NCBI GenBank assembly: GCA_020846885.1 | Contig: JADLDC010000054.1 | Span: 1 to 40,030 of the forward strand | Length of the DNA stretch: 40,030 nt | DNA from: Acidobacteriota bacterium | GTDB taxonomy: Bacteria > Acidobacteriota > Blastocatellia > Pyrinomonadales > Pyrinomonadaceae | Direction of reading: 5' to 3' | The notes under the pieces: generated by a model | Seen by the model: the letters and a program-made list of their open reading frames with translations, nothing else | Database searches by the model: none | Told to the model about the DNA's origin: nothing | Position numbers and translations under genes: made by a program | Shown here: in pieces, positions 1 through 7,640 of the stretch | Numbering within the stretch: position 1 is the first letter of the stretch | How the letters are laid out: each line of letters begins with the position of its first letter

Positions 1-458
1 AGATGCTGGAGATCATCGATCGGATAGGGCTTCCAAATATCGAACAGCCGAAAAAGAAGAAAACCGCAGATTATCAGGAACCAGGAGGTGGTGAACGGAA
101 TAAAAAGAAATACAATAAGCTGGCCAACAACTTCATCGATCACCGCTTCCGATGGATCAAGGCTGCCCAGCAGCTCGGTCGCACGGCCCGACGCCCAAAC
201 GCCAAGCAGTGTGAAAAGAAGGAGCGCGATCAGAATCGCCGCGTGAATTGCAGCAATCAAAGGTTCAGCCGCACCGAGGTCGGGGCCATACCGAAACGAA
301 CTGAACCCGTTCGCCAAAACGAAATAAAACCCGACCGCCAACAGCGAACCGTAAGTACCGGGAGCGATCGGCAGATACCCGACCCCGACGGTCGTCACCG
401 TCAACGAGAGATAGTCAAGCAGCCCTTCGGGTTTTCGACGTTCGATCGGACTTTTCAT
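1..458 (-). CDS. pgpA: Phosphatidylglycerophosphatase A, C-terminus cut by window edge
   Basis: This gene is absent from the ORF track because it runs off the left edge. Reading the minus strand from the ATG at 458 gives about 152 residues. PgpA dephosphorylates phosphatidylglycerol phosphate to phosphatidylglycerol in the inner membrane. Family motifs are clear: an N-terminal GYLPIAPGTYGSLLA block at about residues 28-42, an acidic segment DPSEAVIDEVVGQ around residue 100, and FRLFDIWKPYPI near the cut end. Hydrophobic stretches separate them, as expected for a multipass membrane enzyme. An in-frame ATG seven codons upstream (479) is an alternative start; neither start has a convincing Shine-Dalgarno sequence. 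It is the last visible member of the rimP-to-pgpA cluster, separated from cobO by a gap filled with palindromic repeats. Identity is from recognised motifs, not a search. Confidence 0.9.
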   Translation of the reverse strand, partial: MKSPIERRKPEGLLDYLSLTVTTVGVGYLPIAPGTYGSLLAVGFYFVLANGFSSFRYGPDLGAAEPLIAAIHAAILIALLLFTLLGVWASGRATELLGSLDPSEAVIDEVVGQLIVFLFIPFTTSWFLIICGFLLFRLFDIWKPYPIDDLQH

Positions 459-479
459 ATCAGGTGCAGAGGCCCGCAT

Positions 480-576
480 CCTGTTCAACAAACTTTAGTT
501 TGTTGCTGCGCCAAGGCATCGCCCATACTCCATGCAGGCACCCTGTTCAACAAACTTTAGTTTGTTGCTGCGCCAA
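480..576. repeat. Two tandem copies of a palindrome-bearing repeat
   Basis: A 35-base unit beginning cctgttcaacaaacttta occurs twice, at 480-514 and 542-576, with a period of 62 bases. Each copy contains the near-palindrome caacaaactttagtttgttg, which could form a hairpin. The sequence between copies is only partly similar. The same core recurs between rpsI and rpsB and between rpsB and tsf in this window, so it is a dispersed family. It fills most of the cobO-pgpA gap and overlaps the alternative pgpA start. Confidence 0.85.
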
Positions 577-608
577 CGTATGCCCCTTACTTCGTGCGGG
601 TTTCTGCC

Positions 609-1190
609 TCAAAATTCGATGCCCTGCTGGGCGAAAAATCCCGCATGGAACGGATGCTTGATCTCCTTCATCTCCGTTACCAGATCGGCTGCCTCGACCA
701 GTTCAGGCGGAGCGTTGCGTCCGGTAGCAATGATATGCAGATGCGGCTGCCTTTCCCGCACCGCGGCTATCTCATCGAGAACCCTTTTAATATCAAGGAA
801 TTTGTAATCGAGCACATATACCAGCTCGTCAAAGACCAAAAGCTCATATTCGCCGCTCCGCATTTTTTCAACACAAAGGTCCCAAGTCGTCTCACTTGTT
901 CGAATGTCCTGCGACGGATCTTTCGTGTCCCACGTGAAGCCGTCACCCATTGTGTGGATCTCGACGCCGAGCTTTTCGAGCGATTCGTGTTCGCCGTATC
1001 GGTCGTGCTTCGACTTCATGAACTGGATCATGCAGCACTTCAACCCGCGCCCCGCGGCCCGCACAAGTACGCCGATGGCCGCCGTCGTTTTTCCCTTGCC
1101 GTCGCCGGTGTTAACCATGAGAAGGCCTTTGGTCTTCTCGCGATAATCGTCGCGGCGCCATTTGTATCGCTTTTCTTTTTTCTCGGGCAT
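609..1190 (-). CDS. cobO: Cob(I)yrinic acid a,c-diamide adenosyltransferase
   Basis: The 193-residue protein matches the BtuR/CobO family, which attaches the adenosyl group of ATP to the cobalt of corrinoids in adenosylcobalamin synthesis or salvage. The P-loop GDGKGKTTAA is at about residues 29-38 and the family segment FDELVYVLDY at about 120-129. The length is typical. The ATG at 1190 abuts a palindromic REP pair that fills the whole gap to nrnA, so any ribosome binding site must lie inside repeat sequence and none is obvious. No other corrinoid biosynthesis gene is visible in the window, so the job is probably cofactor salvage, which is inference. It shares the minus strand with nrnA upstream and pgpA downstream. 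The long plus-strand ORF across it (594-1712) is a shadow. Confidence 0.93.
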   Translation of the reverse strand: MPEKKEKRYKWRRDDYREKTKGLLMVNTGDGKGKTTAAIGVLVRAAGRGLKCCMIQFMKSKHDRYGEHESLEKLGVEIHTMGDGFTWDTKDPSQDIRTSETTWDLCVEKMRSGEYELLVFDELVYVLDYKFLDIKRVLDEIAAVRERQPHLHIIATGRNAPPELVEAADLVTEMKEIKHPFHAGFFAQQGIEF

Positions 1191-1269
1191 GTCAGAACCG
1201 GGAGCGGTAGCGACCGGCCTCTTGCGCTCATGATCCAGGAGGCCGGTCGCTACCGCTCCCGGTTCCGAC
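1191..1269. repeat. REP-like inverted pair filling the nrnA-cobO gap
   Basis: The two 31-base arms are at 1191-1221 (starting GTCAGAACCGGGAGCGGTAG) and 1239-1269. They are inverted with one mismatch around a 17-base loop. Both outer ends carry the GTCAG-type head seen in the repeats flanking the RAYT transposase. The element occupies the entire space between the nrnA stop codon and the cobO start codon. Confidence 0.9.
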
Positions 1270-2267
1270 TAAAGCACGTCCGGAGCGACCGTAATATCGC
1301 CCGCGGCGACCGCCTCGGCCCGTTCAACCGCTTCACGGACCGCCGCGACGAGTTCCGCTTCCTTCTCATCCCAATCGCCCTCGACCTTGAGCCCCGCGGC
1401 ATTCCTGTGTCCGCCGCCGCCAAAGGCTTCCGCGACCTTGGCGACATTGATATCACCTTTCGAACGAAGGCTTGCGCGATATTCATTCGGTCCAACCTCG
1501 CGCATGTAAACCGCCGCAAGAATATCACGGGCGGACAACGGGATATTTACAAATCCGTTATTGTCACCGTCAACCGCACCAGCCGACTCCCGCATCTTGA
1601 GCGTTTGTCTAAGAAAGGCGATCCGTCCGGTTTCGTCGCGCCTGACGGTACCAAGTACCTGACGCATGAGTTCAATTCGCGACCACGGGTAATTGTTGTA
1701 AACCGCTTCTGATACAACAGCAGGCTTAACTCCGGCCTTCACCAATTCCGATGCGACCTTAAGCGTGCGTTCAGTTGTGTTCGAGAAATGAAAGGAACCC
1801 GTGTCTGTCACAAGGGCCATGTAAACGCATTCGGCAATTTCTTTGGTCACCCGTCCGCCGATCGCCTTACACAGGTTGTAGATCATTTCGCCGACGGCCG
1901 AAGCGGTCGAGTCTATCCAGTTTATCGTGCCGAAATGCTCGCTGGTGGCGTGGTGGTCGATGTTGACCGTGAATTGGTCCTCAAGCCCCGCAATGCCGGG
2001 CCGCTCAAGGTCCGAACACTCGATAACGAATATCGCATCGTAAGCGTCGCCGACAGACTCGACGTGCTGTATCTCGTCCGCACCGGGCAGGCTGCGATAG
2101 GCAAGCGGTATATCGCCGTGAACGATGACCTCGGCCGATTTACCCAAACTTTTCAGAAGCCAGCACAATCCTAACGATGACCCAACACCATCGCCGTCAG
2201 GCTTTATATGTGTGGTAATACCGAAACGCTGCTTGTTTTCAATTAACTCAACTACTTGACTTAACAC
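1269..2267 (-). CDS. nrnA: DHH/DHHA1 phosphoesterase, NrnA-type oligoribonuclease/pAp phosphatase
   Basis: The 332-residue protein has the full bifunctional NrnA architecture. These enzymes degrade very short RNAs and dephosphorylate 3'-phosphoadenosine 5'-phosphate in the cytoplasm. The N-terminal DHH domain starts with TTHIKPDGDGVGSS at about residues 18-31 and includes the signature NIDHHATSEHFG around residue 110. The C-terminal DHHA1 nucleic-acid-binding domain ends with FGGGGHRNAAG near residue 285. The start is GTG at 2267, with no clear ribosome binding site. Position after rbfA is the usual order in many bacteria (rbfA followed by a DHH protein), which supports the assignment. A 78-base gap upstream of its start holds a GCAAATC-type inverted repeat, and its stop touches the REP pair ahead of cobO. 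Confidence 0.9.
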   Translation of the reverse strand: MLSQVVELIENKQRFGITTHIKPDGDGVGSSLGLCWLLKSLGKSAEVIVHGDIPLAYRSLPGADEIQHVESVGDAYDAIFVIECSDLERPGIAGLEDQFTVNIDHHATSEHFGTINWIDSTASAVGEMIYNLCKAIGGRVTKEIAECVYMALVTDTGSFHFSNTTERTLKVASELVKAGVKPAVVSEAVYNNYPWSRIELMRQVLGTVRRDETGRIAFLRQTLKMRESAGAVDGDNNGFVNIPLSARDILAAVYMREVGPNEYRASLRSKGDINVAKVAEAFGGGGHRNAAGLKVEGDWDEKEAELVAAVREAVERAEAVAAGDITVAPDVL

Positions 2268-2272
2268 TCAAG

Positions 2273-2342
2273 AAATTTGCGATTTGCGATTTCCGAATCA
2301 CAATTATCCTTCTCGACAATCGCAAATCGCAAATCGCAAATC
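2273..2342. repeat. Inverted GCGATTT/AAATCGC repeat in the rbfA-nrnA gap
   Basis: Tandem units of the kind ttgcgatttgcgattt at 2276-2291 face their complement aatcgcaaatcgcaaatcgc at 2319-2338, so the gap between rbfA and nrnA can fold into a long AT-rich stem. A related fragment follows rplM at about 37831. The function is not evident. Confidence 0.75.
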
Positions 2343-2345
2343 TCT

Positions 2346-2711
2346 CTACTCCGTCTTTTCTTCCAACTCTCCCGCGCCCGCCATTTCGTTTAGGATCTGG
2401 CCGACCCTTGCGGCGTTTTCTTCCGCGGTGTCCCTGACAAAATGAATATGCGGCGCGTGCCGCAGGCTCAAATTCATCGCTACCTGCTGCCGAACGTAGG
2501 TGGCAGCATGCTGCAAGGCCGTAAGGGCCTTTTTTATCTCTTCCTCGCCGCCGCCTTCGACAATGACGAATACCTTTGCGTCGCGAAGGTCGTCCGATAC
2601 GCTGACATCCGTTACGGTCACCGCCTCAACGCGCGGATCTTCAAGCTCGAACCCGACAACCTCGGATATCTCTTCCCGCAATGCTTCCGCTAGACGTTCC
2701 GGCCTTTTCAT
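2346..2711 (-). CDS. rbfA: 30S ribosome-binding factor A
   Basis: RbfA is a small KH-fold cold-shock and 16S rRNA maturation factor that binds free 30S subunits. The 121-residue protein begins MKRPERLAEALREEIS and carries the family pattern of a helical N-terminus, then VSVSDDLRDAKVFVIVEG, then a C-terminal strand with RHAPHIHFVRDTAEEN. The ORF track begins at 2732, but the family N-terminus and the upstream gene point to 2711. There the TGA stop of the YoeB-like toxin overlaps the ATG in an ATGA arrangement, which implies translational coupling. It therefore sits in the usual nusA-infB-rbfA order, but with a toxin-antitoxin pair between infB and rbfA. Confidence 0.93.
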   Translation of the reverse strand: MKRPERLAEALREEISEVVGFELEDPRVEAVTVTDVSVSDDLRDAKVFVIVEGGGEEEIKKALTALQHAATYVRQQVAMNLSLRHAPHIHFVRDTAEENAARVGQILNEMAGAGELEEKTE

Positions 2712-2971
2712 TTCGAATAATGAAATCGACAAGCAGCAATGACGATCTGGCCTGCTTCAACGGAATAGATCAACCGATGTGTGTTGTCGATCCGGCGCGA
2801 CCACAGCCCTTTGAAATCGTGCCGCAAAGGCTCGGGCCTGCCAATACCTGAAAACGGATCTCGCTGGATATCATTGATCAGATCTAAAATTCTCAACAAC
2901 ATTTTGCGATTTTCCTTTGCCCAATACCCGATCTCCTCGAGCGCCTTAGGAGTCAGTACGATGTTCTTCAT
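2708..2971 (-). CDS. yoeB: YoeB-type toxin (Txe/YoeB family mRNA interferase)
   Basis: The 87-residue product has the signature of YoeB toxins, which bind the ribosome and cleave mRNA in the A site. Visible pieces are RDPFSGIGRPEPLRHDFKG in the middle, GLWSRRIDNTHRLIYSV after it, and the C-terminal CRFHYSK in which the His-Tyr pair is the usual catalytic end. I place the start at MKNIVLTPKAL (2971) rather than at 2995. This matches family length and gives a 26-base overlap with the antitoxin gene. Its own stop overlaps the rbfA start by four bases. The gene looks intact, with no missing catalytic residue that I can see. It should be cotranscribed with infB and rbfA unless an internal promoter exists. 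Confidence 0.9.
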   Translation of the reverse strand: MKNIVLTPKALEEIGYWAKENRKMLLRILDLINDIQRDPFSGIGRPEPLRHDFKGLWSRRIDNTHRLIYSVEAGQIVIAACRFHYSK

Positions 2972-3203
2972 AGTCCTCAGGGCTAAACGGAACAAACTTT
3001 TCCGGGAATTTCAACTCATCCAATGCATCGTACATCCGTTCGCGGTTGGCCTCGGTCGACAGAAGATATTCGGTTTCGTCCACTTCCTTCTCGATAAGAA
3101 CGACCACTTCTACCTCAGTGCCTTCAGCAAGGTCGCCCGACGAAATTTCGATCCTGCCACCCGGCCTAACGATGGTCTTCTCTCTTATTCCAGTAACCAG
3201 CAT
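2946..3203 (-). CDS. Probable antitoxin partner of the YoeB-like toxin
   Basis: The 85-residue protein directly precedes and overlaps the YoeB-like gene, the usual antitoxin-first order. Its C-terminal half, DETEYLLSTEANRERMYDAL, resembles the region of YefM antitoxins that wraps the toxin. Its N-terminal half, with RPGGRIEISSGDLAEGTEVEV, is not the Phd/YefM DNA-binding fold. It looks like a short beta-rich segment seen in other small antitoxins. So the toxin-binding tail is recognisable while the DNA-binding part appears different; this is inference from reading. The ATG at 3203 follows an AGGG at suitable spacing and lies 20 bases after the infB stop. Confidence 0.75.
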   Translation of the reverse strand: MLVTGIREKTIVRPGGRIEISSGDLAEGTEVEVVVLIEKEVDETEYLLSTEANRERMYDALDELKFPEKFVPFSPEDYEEHRTDS

Positions 3204-3223
3204 ACCAACCCTAAAACTCCATT

Positions 3224-5908
3224 TTACAATTCCGTCGCCGCGGTCTTTTCTATCACGTATGCCTCGATCTCGTCATCGACCTTGATGTCGTTGAAGTTTA
3301 CCAGGCTGATACCGCATTCAAAGCCCTGCTTGACCTCATTGACATCGTCTTTGAATCGTTTAAGCGTGGCAATATCGCCTTCCCAGATGACAACACTGTC
3401 CCGAAGAAGCCGTGCTTTGGCCTGACGCCGGATCACACCGTCGGTCACGCGGCAGCCGGCGATCGTTCCAACGCGGGAGACCTTGAATGTCTCCTGAACA
3501 AGCGCCTTGCCGAGGATGACCTCTTTCTCGATAGCGTCCAGCATTCCGATCATTGCCGCACGGATCTCTTCTTCGACCTTGTAAATGATCGAATGCAGCC
3601 GGATGTCCACATCTTCGTGCCGGGCAATGTCCGCCACGCGGGCCTCGGGCCGAACGTTAAAGCCGATAATGACCACGGCCGTCTGGACGTTGTCCGTCTG
3701 CGTTGCCGAGGCAAGCAGGACATCAGATTCCGCGATGGCGCCGACACCTGCACGAATAACGCGGACCTTGACCTTCTCGGTCGAGAGTTTCTCAAGCGTA
3801 TTCTTGAGCACCTCGACAGAACCCTGAACGTCCGCCTTGAGAATGACGAGCAGTTCCTTGATCTCCGCAAGGCCAAGCGATTCGATGCCGCGCTTTGTCG
3901 TCTTGAGCATCGCCGCCTGTCGTGCCTGCATCTGCCGCTGGTGGGCGATCTCTTGCGCACGCTCAACGTCCGCGACGACTTGGAATGTATCACCGGCCTG
4001 CGGAACGCCCTGAAGGCCCAGCACTTCGACCGGTGTGGCGGGAGCAGCTTCGCTTACTTGTTCGCCGCGATCCGAGAACATCGCACGGACCTTGCCGTAA
4101 TATTGGCCAACGATGAACGGGTCACCGACACGGAGTGTGCCCTGCTGAACAAGCGCGGTCGCCACGGCACCGCGGCCCTTGTCAAGTTTTGCCTCGAGAA
4201 CGACACCTGCCGCACGCCGCGTCGGGCTTGCCCTAAGCTCGAGAATATCGGCCTGGAGCAGCACCGTTTCGAGCAGCGTGTCGATGCCCACTCTGGTCTT
4301 TGCCGAAACCGGCACCATTTCTACGTCGCCGCCCCAATCGACCGGCTGGACGCCAAGCCCCGCCAGGCCCTGCTTGACCTTGTCAGGGTTCGCGTCGGGT
4401 TTATCGATCTTGTTGATCGCAACGATCATCGGAACGCCCGCCGCCTTTGAGTGCTCGACCGCCTCGATCGTCTGCGGCATCACACCGTCATCGGCAGCGA
4501 CTACGAGAATAACTATGTCCGTCGCCTTTGCCCCGCGGGCACGCATCATTGTGAACGCCTCGTGTCCCGGTGTGTCAAGGAAAACGACGCGCCGCTCTTC
4601 GTCCGGGTCCTCCGGATTCGGCACCAATACACTGTATGCTCCGATATGCTGTGTAATGCCGCCTGCCTCGCCCTCAGCGACATGGGCCGAGCGGATAGCG
4701 TCGAGAAGCGACGTTTTTCCGTGGTCAACGTGGCCCATCACTGTAATAACAGGAGCACGCGGCAGTTCGGCATCGTCCGAATCAGCGGCGATCAGTTCCT
4801 CAAACTCCTGTTCGATGACCATTTCCTCAAACGGAACGAAACTTATATCGAACCCGAAATCAAAGCCCATTTCGGTGGCAAGTTTTTCGTTGATCGATTG
4901 ATTCAGCGTGGCAAAAATGCCGCGCTTGATGAGCAATTGAACGATGTCGCGCGGTGTAATTCCTAACGCTTCGGCAAACTCGCGAATGGTCGCGCCTTCA
5001 GTAAGCCTGATCGGCCTGAGATCCTTGCTTCCATCACGATTGACCTGGTCCAGTACACGTTCTTCGATCGTCCGCAGCCGCGGCGAATCTTGATCCCGCT
5101 CAGCGAATCTGCCCCTCGCGTCCGCTTTGCCTTTGCGTCCCCCGGAACGGCCGGGACGACGGCGGTTGTCAGCGGGCGGCGTGTACGTCATCTGCGGAGC
5201 AGCTGTTTCGCCTGGTGTTCCGCGAAGATCGCCGCGGCGGCCGCGCTGGTCCTGGGCCTTGTCGTTGAGAAGCTTTCCGGTGCGTGTCGGCGTTTCCGCG
5301 ACAACACGTTCCCCCGGCTTTACGCCCTGCTTTATCGCATCGCGAGTAAGGGTCAGCTGCTTGATCTGGGTTCCGGTAGGACGGAGAACGCGTGTAGTTG
5401 TTCCAGTTCCGGCCTGAGCGGGCCCAACGGAGGGAACCTCAGTAGCCGGTTCAGTCTGCTCAGTCTCGGCCTCTTCACCAGCCGGCTCGGCTTGTTCGGC
5501 TTCCGGCTCTGCAGCCGCTTCGTCAGGTTGGACCGCTTTCTTCTGAAGTCTGCGCGTCTTAACGGTTGGCAATGCCTGCGGTTCTTCATCCTCAACAACA
5601 GGAACCGCCGCCGCTTCCGCAGGTTCGTCGGCTTCCGGCTCAACCGCGGCGACAGGCTCAACAACCTCGTCCGCGGGAGCGGATTCTTGCTTTTTCGTCG
5701 CTTTAATGACCTTTATGGCGCGTTTTGGCGTCACTTCGGTCTTTGGAAAGTACTTAAGGCGGATCTTGTCAGCAAGCTCGGCACTGACCGTGTTGGACGG
5801 GACGCTGACATCGGCGCCTTCGCGGCGCAGATCTTCCATGATGCGTTTTGCATCCTGTTTCAGCTCTTTTGCTAGATCGTAGATCCGAATTTTTTTACCA
5901 ATGGCCAT
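3224..5908 (-). CDS. infB: Translation initiation factor IF-2
   Basis: IF-2 is the GTPase that brings initiator tRNA to the 30S subunit and promotes 50S joining. I start at MAIGKKIRIYDLAKELK (5908), the conserved IF2_N motif, not at the longer track start 5968; that gives 894 residues. The order is an IF2_N helix bundle (about 1-55), an Ala/Glu/Pro-rich disordered linker (about 75-290), a second IF2_N domain with ATIREFAEALGITPRDIVQL (about 305-360), then the G domain. The G domain carries GHVDHGKTSLLD near 390, DTPGHEAF and NKIDKPDAN. Beta-barrel domains and the C-terminal C1/C2 region ending near VSRVGTIAGC follow. No Shine-Dalgarno sequence is visible at 5908. It is preceded by nusA (89-base gap) and followed after 20 bases by the antitoxin gene. 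Confidence 0.97.
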   Translation of the reverse strand: MAIGKKIRIYDLAKELKQDAKRIMEDLRREGADVSVPSNTVSAELADKIRLKYFPKTEVTPKRAIKVIKATKKQESAPADEVVEPVAAVEPEADEPAEAAAVPVVEDEEPQALPTVKTRRLQKKAVQPDEAAAEPEAEQAEPAGEEAETEQTEPATEVPSVGPAQAGTGTTTRVLRPTGTQIKQLTLTRDAIKQGVKPGERVVAETPTRTGKLLNDKAQDQRGRRGDLRGTPGETAAPQMTYTPPADNRRRPGRSGGRKGKADARGRFAERDQDSPRLRTIEERVLDQVNRDGSKDLRPIRLTEGATIREFAEALGITPRDIVQLLIKRGIFATLNQSINEKLATEMGFDFGFDISFVPFEEMVIEQEFEELIAADSDDAELPRAPVITVMGHVDHGKTSLLDAIRSAHVAEGEAGGITQHIGAYSVLVPNPEDPDEERRVVFLDTPGHEAFTMMRARGAKATDIVILVVAADDGVMPQTIEAVEHSKAAGVPMIVAINKIDKPDANPDKVKQGLAGLGVQPVDWGGDVEMVPVSAKTRVGIDTLLETVLLQADILELRASPTRRAAGVVLEAKLDKGRGAVATALVQQGTLRVGDPFIVGQYYGKVRAMFSDRGEQVSEAAPATPVEVLGLQGVPQAGDTFQVVADVERAQEIAHQRQMQARQAAMLKTTKRGIESLGLAEIKELLVILKADVQGSVEVLKNTLEKLSTEKVKVRVIRAGVGAIAESDVLLASATQTDNVQTAVVIIGFNVRPEARVADIARHEDVDIRLHSIIYKVEEEIRAAMIGMLDAIEKEVILGKALVQETFKVSRVGTIAGCRVTDGVIRRQAKARLLRDSVVIWEGDIATLKRFKDDVNEVKQGFECGISLVNFNDIKVDDEIEAYVIEKTAATEL

Positions 5909-5997
5909 ATTGATCGTTTTGCGATCCGGATCTATTATCGATCCGTTTTCAAGGGGGCCCCGGCTCAAAACCGGCGGCCCAAAGGCTGATCCAGAGT

Positions 5998-7638
5998 TTA
6001 CTTGCTCTCATCGCCTTTATCTTCTACAACTTCTTCAGAGTCGGATCCGACGCCCTCGTCGGCGGTTTCCGTATAATCATTGATGCTCGCTTCGACCTCG
6101 GCCTGACTGACCTCTTCCTCGGCGCCGGTCATTTGGACCGGTTCCGCCTCTCCGGTAAGGGCATCCGGGACCTCGGGAGCATCCTCCTCAACAGTCTCGG
6201 CCGTCGCGGTCAGATCGCGTGTCTCCGCCGAAGCGGTTGCTGAATCATCTTCCGCAAGGCCTACGACTTCGTCCGCGAAGCTGCCGTCTTCATTCGGTCG
6301 TTCGAGAGGCGTCTCATCGCCCTCGACCGGCGTACCATCCTCAGAGGCCTGGTTTCGGGCCTCGACGATCGATCGGGCTGAGGCCAGCACTGCTTCAGCC
6401 TCATCAAGGCTGAGGTCGAGAATATCGACAAGATCATCAAGCGGCACGGCGGCCAACCCTTCAACATCTGTGATGCCCTTAGCACCGAGCACATCCGCTT
6501 GATTGGCGGTAACGCCCTCGATCGCGGACAGCGGCACCGCTTCGCCCGAGGCCATCATCTGGCCCATCTGCTGGGCGATCTCCTGCTTAAGAACGTCCTC
6601 GCTTACAATGTCAATGTCCCAGCCCACCAGCCTGGTCGCAAGCCGCACGTTCTGACCTTTTTTCCCGATCGCAAGGCTCAATTGGTCCTCGCCGACGATG
6701 ACGGCCATTTTGCGCTTGTTAATATCGGTGATCCGCACCTGCGACACCTTTGCGGGCGAAAGGGCGTTCGCGGCGAACACAGACGGCTCATCCGACCATT
6801 CGATAATATCGATCTTTTCACCGCGAAGTTCCTTGATGATCGACTGAACACGCGAACCTTTCATCCCGACGCAGGCACCGACCGGGTCGACATCTTTTTC
6901 GTTCGAAGTGACCGCGATCTTCGCACGATCACCGGGTTCGCGGACAGCGGATTTGATAACGACCGTATCGTCGTAAATTTCCGGCACTTCCATCTCGAAC
7001 AGCCGCTTGATCAATTCGGCCGAAGCCCGCGAGACCTTGATCTGCTGCCCCTTTTGTTCCTTCGATACATCAACTATGACCACGCGCGTCCGCTCGCCCT
7101 GATTCCAGACCTCGCCGCGGGACTGCTCTTTTCTCGGCAGGATCGCTTCAAGATTGTTCCCGAGGTCGATGATCATATCGCCTCTTTCAAAGCGCTTGAC
7201 CGTTCCGTTGATCAACTCGCCCTTGCGGTCGAAATACTCGTCATAGACCTTTTCGCGGATCGCTTCGCGCACCTTTTGGACAAGTATCTGCTTAGCCGTC
7301 TGAGCGGCAATTCGTCCCATTTCTTCCTGCGGGAGCGGAATGAGAAGCATATCGCCAAGCTCGATCTCATCGCCGGCCATTTCCTGGGCCTCAGCAAGCG
7401 AGAGCTCCGCCGATTCGTTCTCGACCTCCTGGACGACGGTCTTCTGGACCGATATTTCGATCAGGCCTTCTTCATTGTTCCAATCGACCTGTATGCTGTC
7501 TCCGGTCTTGTCCTGCGCCTTGAACTGTTTGCGCGCCGCGGCCTTGACCGCATCCTTCATGGCCTCGATCACCATGTCGCGATCCAGTCCCTGTTCGCTG
7601 CACAACGCTTCTATGCTTTGTCCGATCGATGATGTCAT
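5998..7638 (-). CDS. nusA: Transcription termination/antitermination protein NusA
   Basis: NusA binds RNA polymerase and nascent RNA to modulate pausing, termination and antitermination. The 546-residue protein has the N-terminal polymerase-binding domain (about 1-130), the S1 domain with INGTVKRFERGDMIIDLGN (about 135-200), and tandem KH domains. These KH domains contain GACVGMKGSRVQSI and GEDQLSLAIGKKGQNVRLA. A helix-hairpin-helix-like segment follows (ITDVEGLAAVPLDDLVDIL). The last roughly 120 residues are very acidic and low in complexity (Glu/Asp/Thr/Ala), longer than a minimal NusA tail. It begins two bases after the rimP stop, so it is coupled to rimP in the canonical rimP-nusA-infB order. 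Confidence 0.96.
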   Translation of the reverse strand: MTSSIGQSIEALCSEQGLDRDMVIEAMKDAVKAAARKQFKAQDKTGDSIQVDWNNEEGLIEISVQKTVVQEVENESAELSLAEAQEMAGDEIELGDMLLIPLPQEEMGRIAAQTAKQILVQKVREAIREKVYDEYFDRKGELINGTVKRFERGDMIIDLGNNLEAILPRKEQSRGEVWNQGERTRVVIVDVSKEQKGQQIKVSRASAELIKRLFEMEVPEIYDDTVVIKSAVREPGDRAKIAVTSNEKDVDPVGACVGMKGSRVQSIIKELRGEKIDIIEWSDEPSVFAANALSPAKVSQVRITDINKRKMAVIVGEDQLSLAIGKKGQNVRLATRLVGWDIDIVSEDVLKQEIAQQMGQMMASGEAVPLSAIEGVTANQADVLGAKGITDVEGLAAVPLDDLVDILDLSLDEAEAVLASARSIVEARNQASEDGTPVEGDETPLERPNEDGSFADEVVGLAEDDSATASAETRDLTATAETVEEDAPEVPDALTGEAEPVQMTGAEEEVSQAEVEASINDYTETADEGVGSDSEEVVEDKGDESK

Positions 7639-7640
7639 AG

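Noticed and set aside
480-576. Possible miniature CRISPR array
   Set aside because: Only two copies exist, the repeat is an AT-rich palindrome found in other gaps, and no cas gene is present.
594-1712. Long plus-strand ORF of 372 residues across cobO and nrnA
   Set aside because: It is antisense to two genes with clear family motifs, and its own translation shows no domain; high GC in the third position produces such shadows.
3593-4450. Plus-strand ORF of 285 residues inside infB
   Set aside because: Antisense shadow of the IF-2 GTPase region; no recognisable motif.
6499-7632. Plus-strand ORF of 377 residues inside nusA
   Set aside because: Antisense shadow of nusA; composition and lack of motifs argue against a real gene.
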